Assembly (NCBI GenBank): GCA_910578305.1
Contig: CAJTQH010000012.1
Span: forward strand, 1-32,908
DNA length: 32,908 nucleotides
Direction of reading: 5' to 3'
Source of the DNA: an uncultured Muribaculaceae bacterium
Lineage (GTDB): Bacteria > Bacteroidota > Bacteroidia > Bacteroidales > Muribaculaceae
The notes under the pieces were generated by a model. The model saw nothing but the letters and a program-made list of their open reading frames with translations. It had not been told where the DNA came from and did not search any database. A program made the translations under genes and the position numbers. This document shows positions 32,315-32,908 of this stretch, piece after piece; position 1 is the stretch's first letter; each line of letters opens with the position of its first letter.

Positions 32315-32908
32315 TCAGCGGTAGTCGGGCTCTAAAGCGTGGGCCTGAGCATCGAATTTCGGCTCTTCCTGGCCATTGTCCTGAAATTTCACGCTGTTGC
32401 CGAATCTGGCTTTCAGTATACTCTGGCGGTTGTTGTAATAATGTTCGTCCGATGCAAGTGCCTTGCGGCGGTCTACTTTGGAATAAGCGGATGTGCTGTA
32501 TACCGACGGTACAGCTGCGTCGGTGATTGCTACATTTGTGGCTTCGAATACAAACGGGCCGCTCTCGGCTTTGAGTATCAGTCCGGGCAGACCACAGAAT
32601 TTCCACGGGCCGTCCTGCGACGGGATTTCAGTGGCGAACCATGCAGTCCATTGACGTCCGTGATAGTCGGCTGTGGCCATGCTGCATTCCTGTCCGAGTA
32701 TAGTCAGCGTGGAGTCCGACAATTGCCAGTCGATTTCGTTGAATGGCTCATCGTAATATCCGTTCTCTTCGCCCCATGAGTTGTAGACGCGGCTTTGACT
32801 TGCGGCAAAGTCTTTGACTACATACAGATGGACTTTCTTGCGTGGCACGTTGCCTCGGCGTGTATCAATGGTTATGCCGCCATTGGCATCCTGAGTCATC
32901 CATGCCGC
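32315..32908 (-). CDS. GLPGLI family protein, partial
   Basis: The C-terminal part of a GLPGLI-family protein, a Bacteroidetes-specific secreted or envelope family of unknown function named after the motif, seen here as GPWKFCGLPGLILKAE. Other typical features are RQWTAWFATEIP just before the motif and ECSMATADYHGR. The reading frame stays open to the right edge of the window, so the signal peptide and true start lie outside it; an internal ATG at 32899 is not the likely start. About 197 codons are visible. Confidence 0.85.
   Translation of the reverse strand, partial: AAWMTQDANGGITIDTRRGNVPRKKVHLYVVKDFAASQSRVYNSWGEENGYYDEPFNEIDWQLSDSTLTILGQECSMATADYHGRQWTAWFATEIPSQDGPWKFCGLPGLILKAESGPFVFEATNVAITDAAVPSVYSTSAYSKVDRRKALASDEHYYNNRQSILKARFGNSVKFQDNGQEEPKFDAQAHALEPDYR

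Noticed and set aside
1..32908. CRISPR arrays, tRNA or rRNA genes, prophage and complete insertion sequences
   Set aside because: None seen: no regular spaced repeats, no cloverleaf candidates noticed by eye, and no transposase, integrase or phage structural genes in any supported frame.

Overview
This window looks like a chromosomal core region of a gut member of the Bacteroidales, most likely a Muribaculaceae-type genome. The evidence is a type III glutamine synthetase (GlnN), a GLPGLI-family protein, a C-terminal domain resembling type IX secretion (T9SS) sorting signals, a lipoprotein C11 (clostripain) protease, a ROK sugar kinase, and many start regions carrying the Bacteroidetes -7 box TAnnTTTG rather than a TATAAT box. 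The family-level assignment is an inference from gene content. I saw no tRNA, rRNA, CRISPR array, phage or complete insertion sequence.

Layout. (1) 259-5310: galactokinase (+), a long palindrome resembling paired IS ends, then a leftward two-gene unit of a small secreted protein with a T9SS-like C-terminus and a large secreted M64 (IgA-peptidase family) metalloprotease, joined by an ATGA overlap. (2) 5311-6794: argR and a diverged ArgC homologue that has lost the catalytic Cys and His. (3) 6821-12674: dnaG (-), yaaA (+), an mdh-thioredoxin lipoprotein unit (-) and a type III solute-binding lipoprotein (+). (4) 12792-16352: a small outer-membrane beta-barrel and glnN, both leftward, then about 640 bp of non-coding DNA. 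(5) 16353-19549: leftward cluster of FecCD-type permease, ABC ATPase, lipid kinase and a small HExxH protein, with overlapping start and stop codons at two of the junctions. (6) 19747-22788: rightward VWA-domain protein, an unknown 361-residue protein and the GTPase ychF. (7) 23068-29308: leftward recJ-recQ, a frameshifted mscS-type channel gene and a C11 protease lipoprotein. (8) 29472-32908: ROK glucokinase, a gltX broken by a small deletion at its KMSKS-type motif, and a partial GLPGLI protein (-).

How the genes work together. Most of the region is housekeeping: replication and repair (dnaG, recJ, recQ), nitrogen assimilation (glnN), central metabolism (mdh, galK, glk), translation (gltX, ychF) and import (permease and ATPase, with a matching binding protein encoded about 5 kb away). 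The least ordinary parts are the argR/ArgC-like pair, where both proteins have changes at ligand or catalytic positions; the M64 protease with its small sorting-domain partner; the HExxH mini-protein coupled to a lipid kinase; and the unknown gene at 20492. Two genes, mscS-type and gltX, carry frame disruptions. For gltX, normally essential, an assembly error or strain mixture is the simplest explanation.
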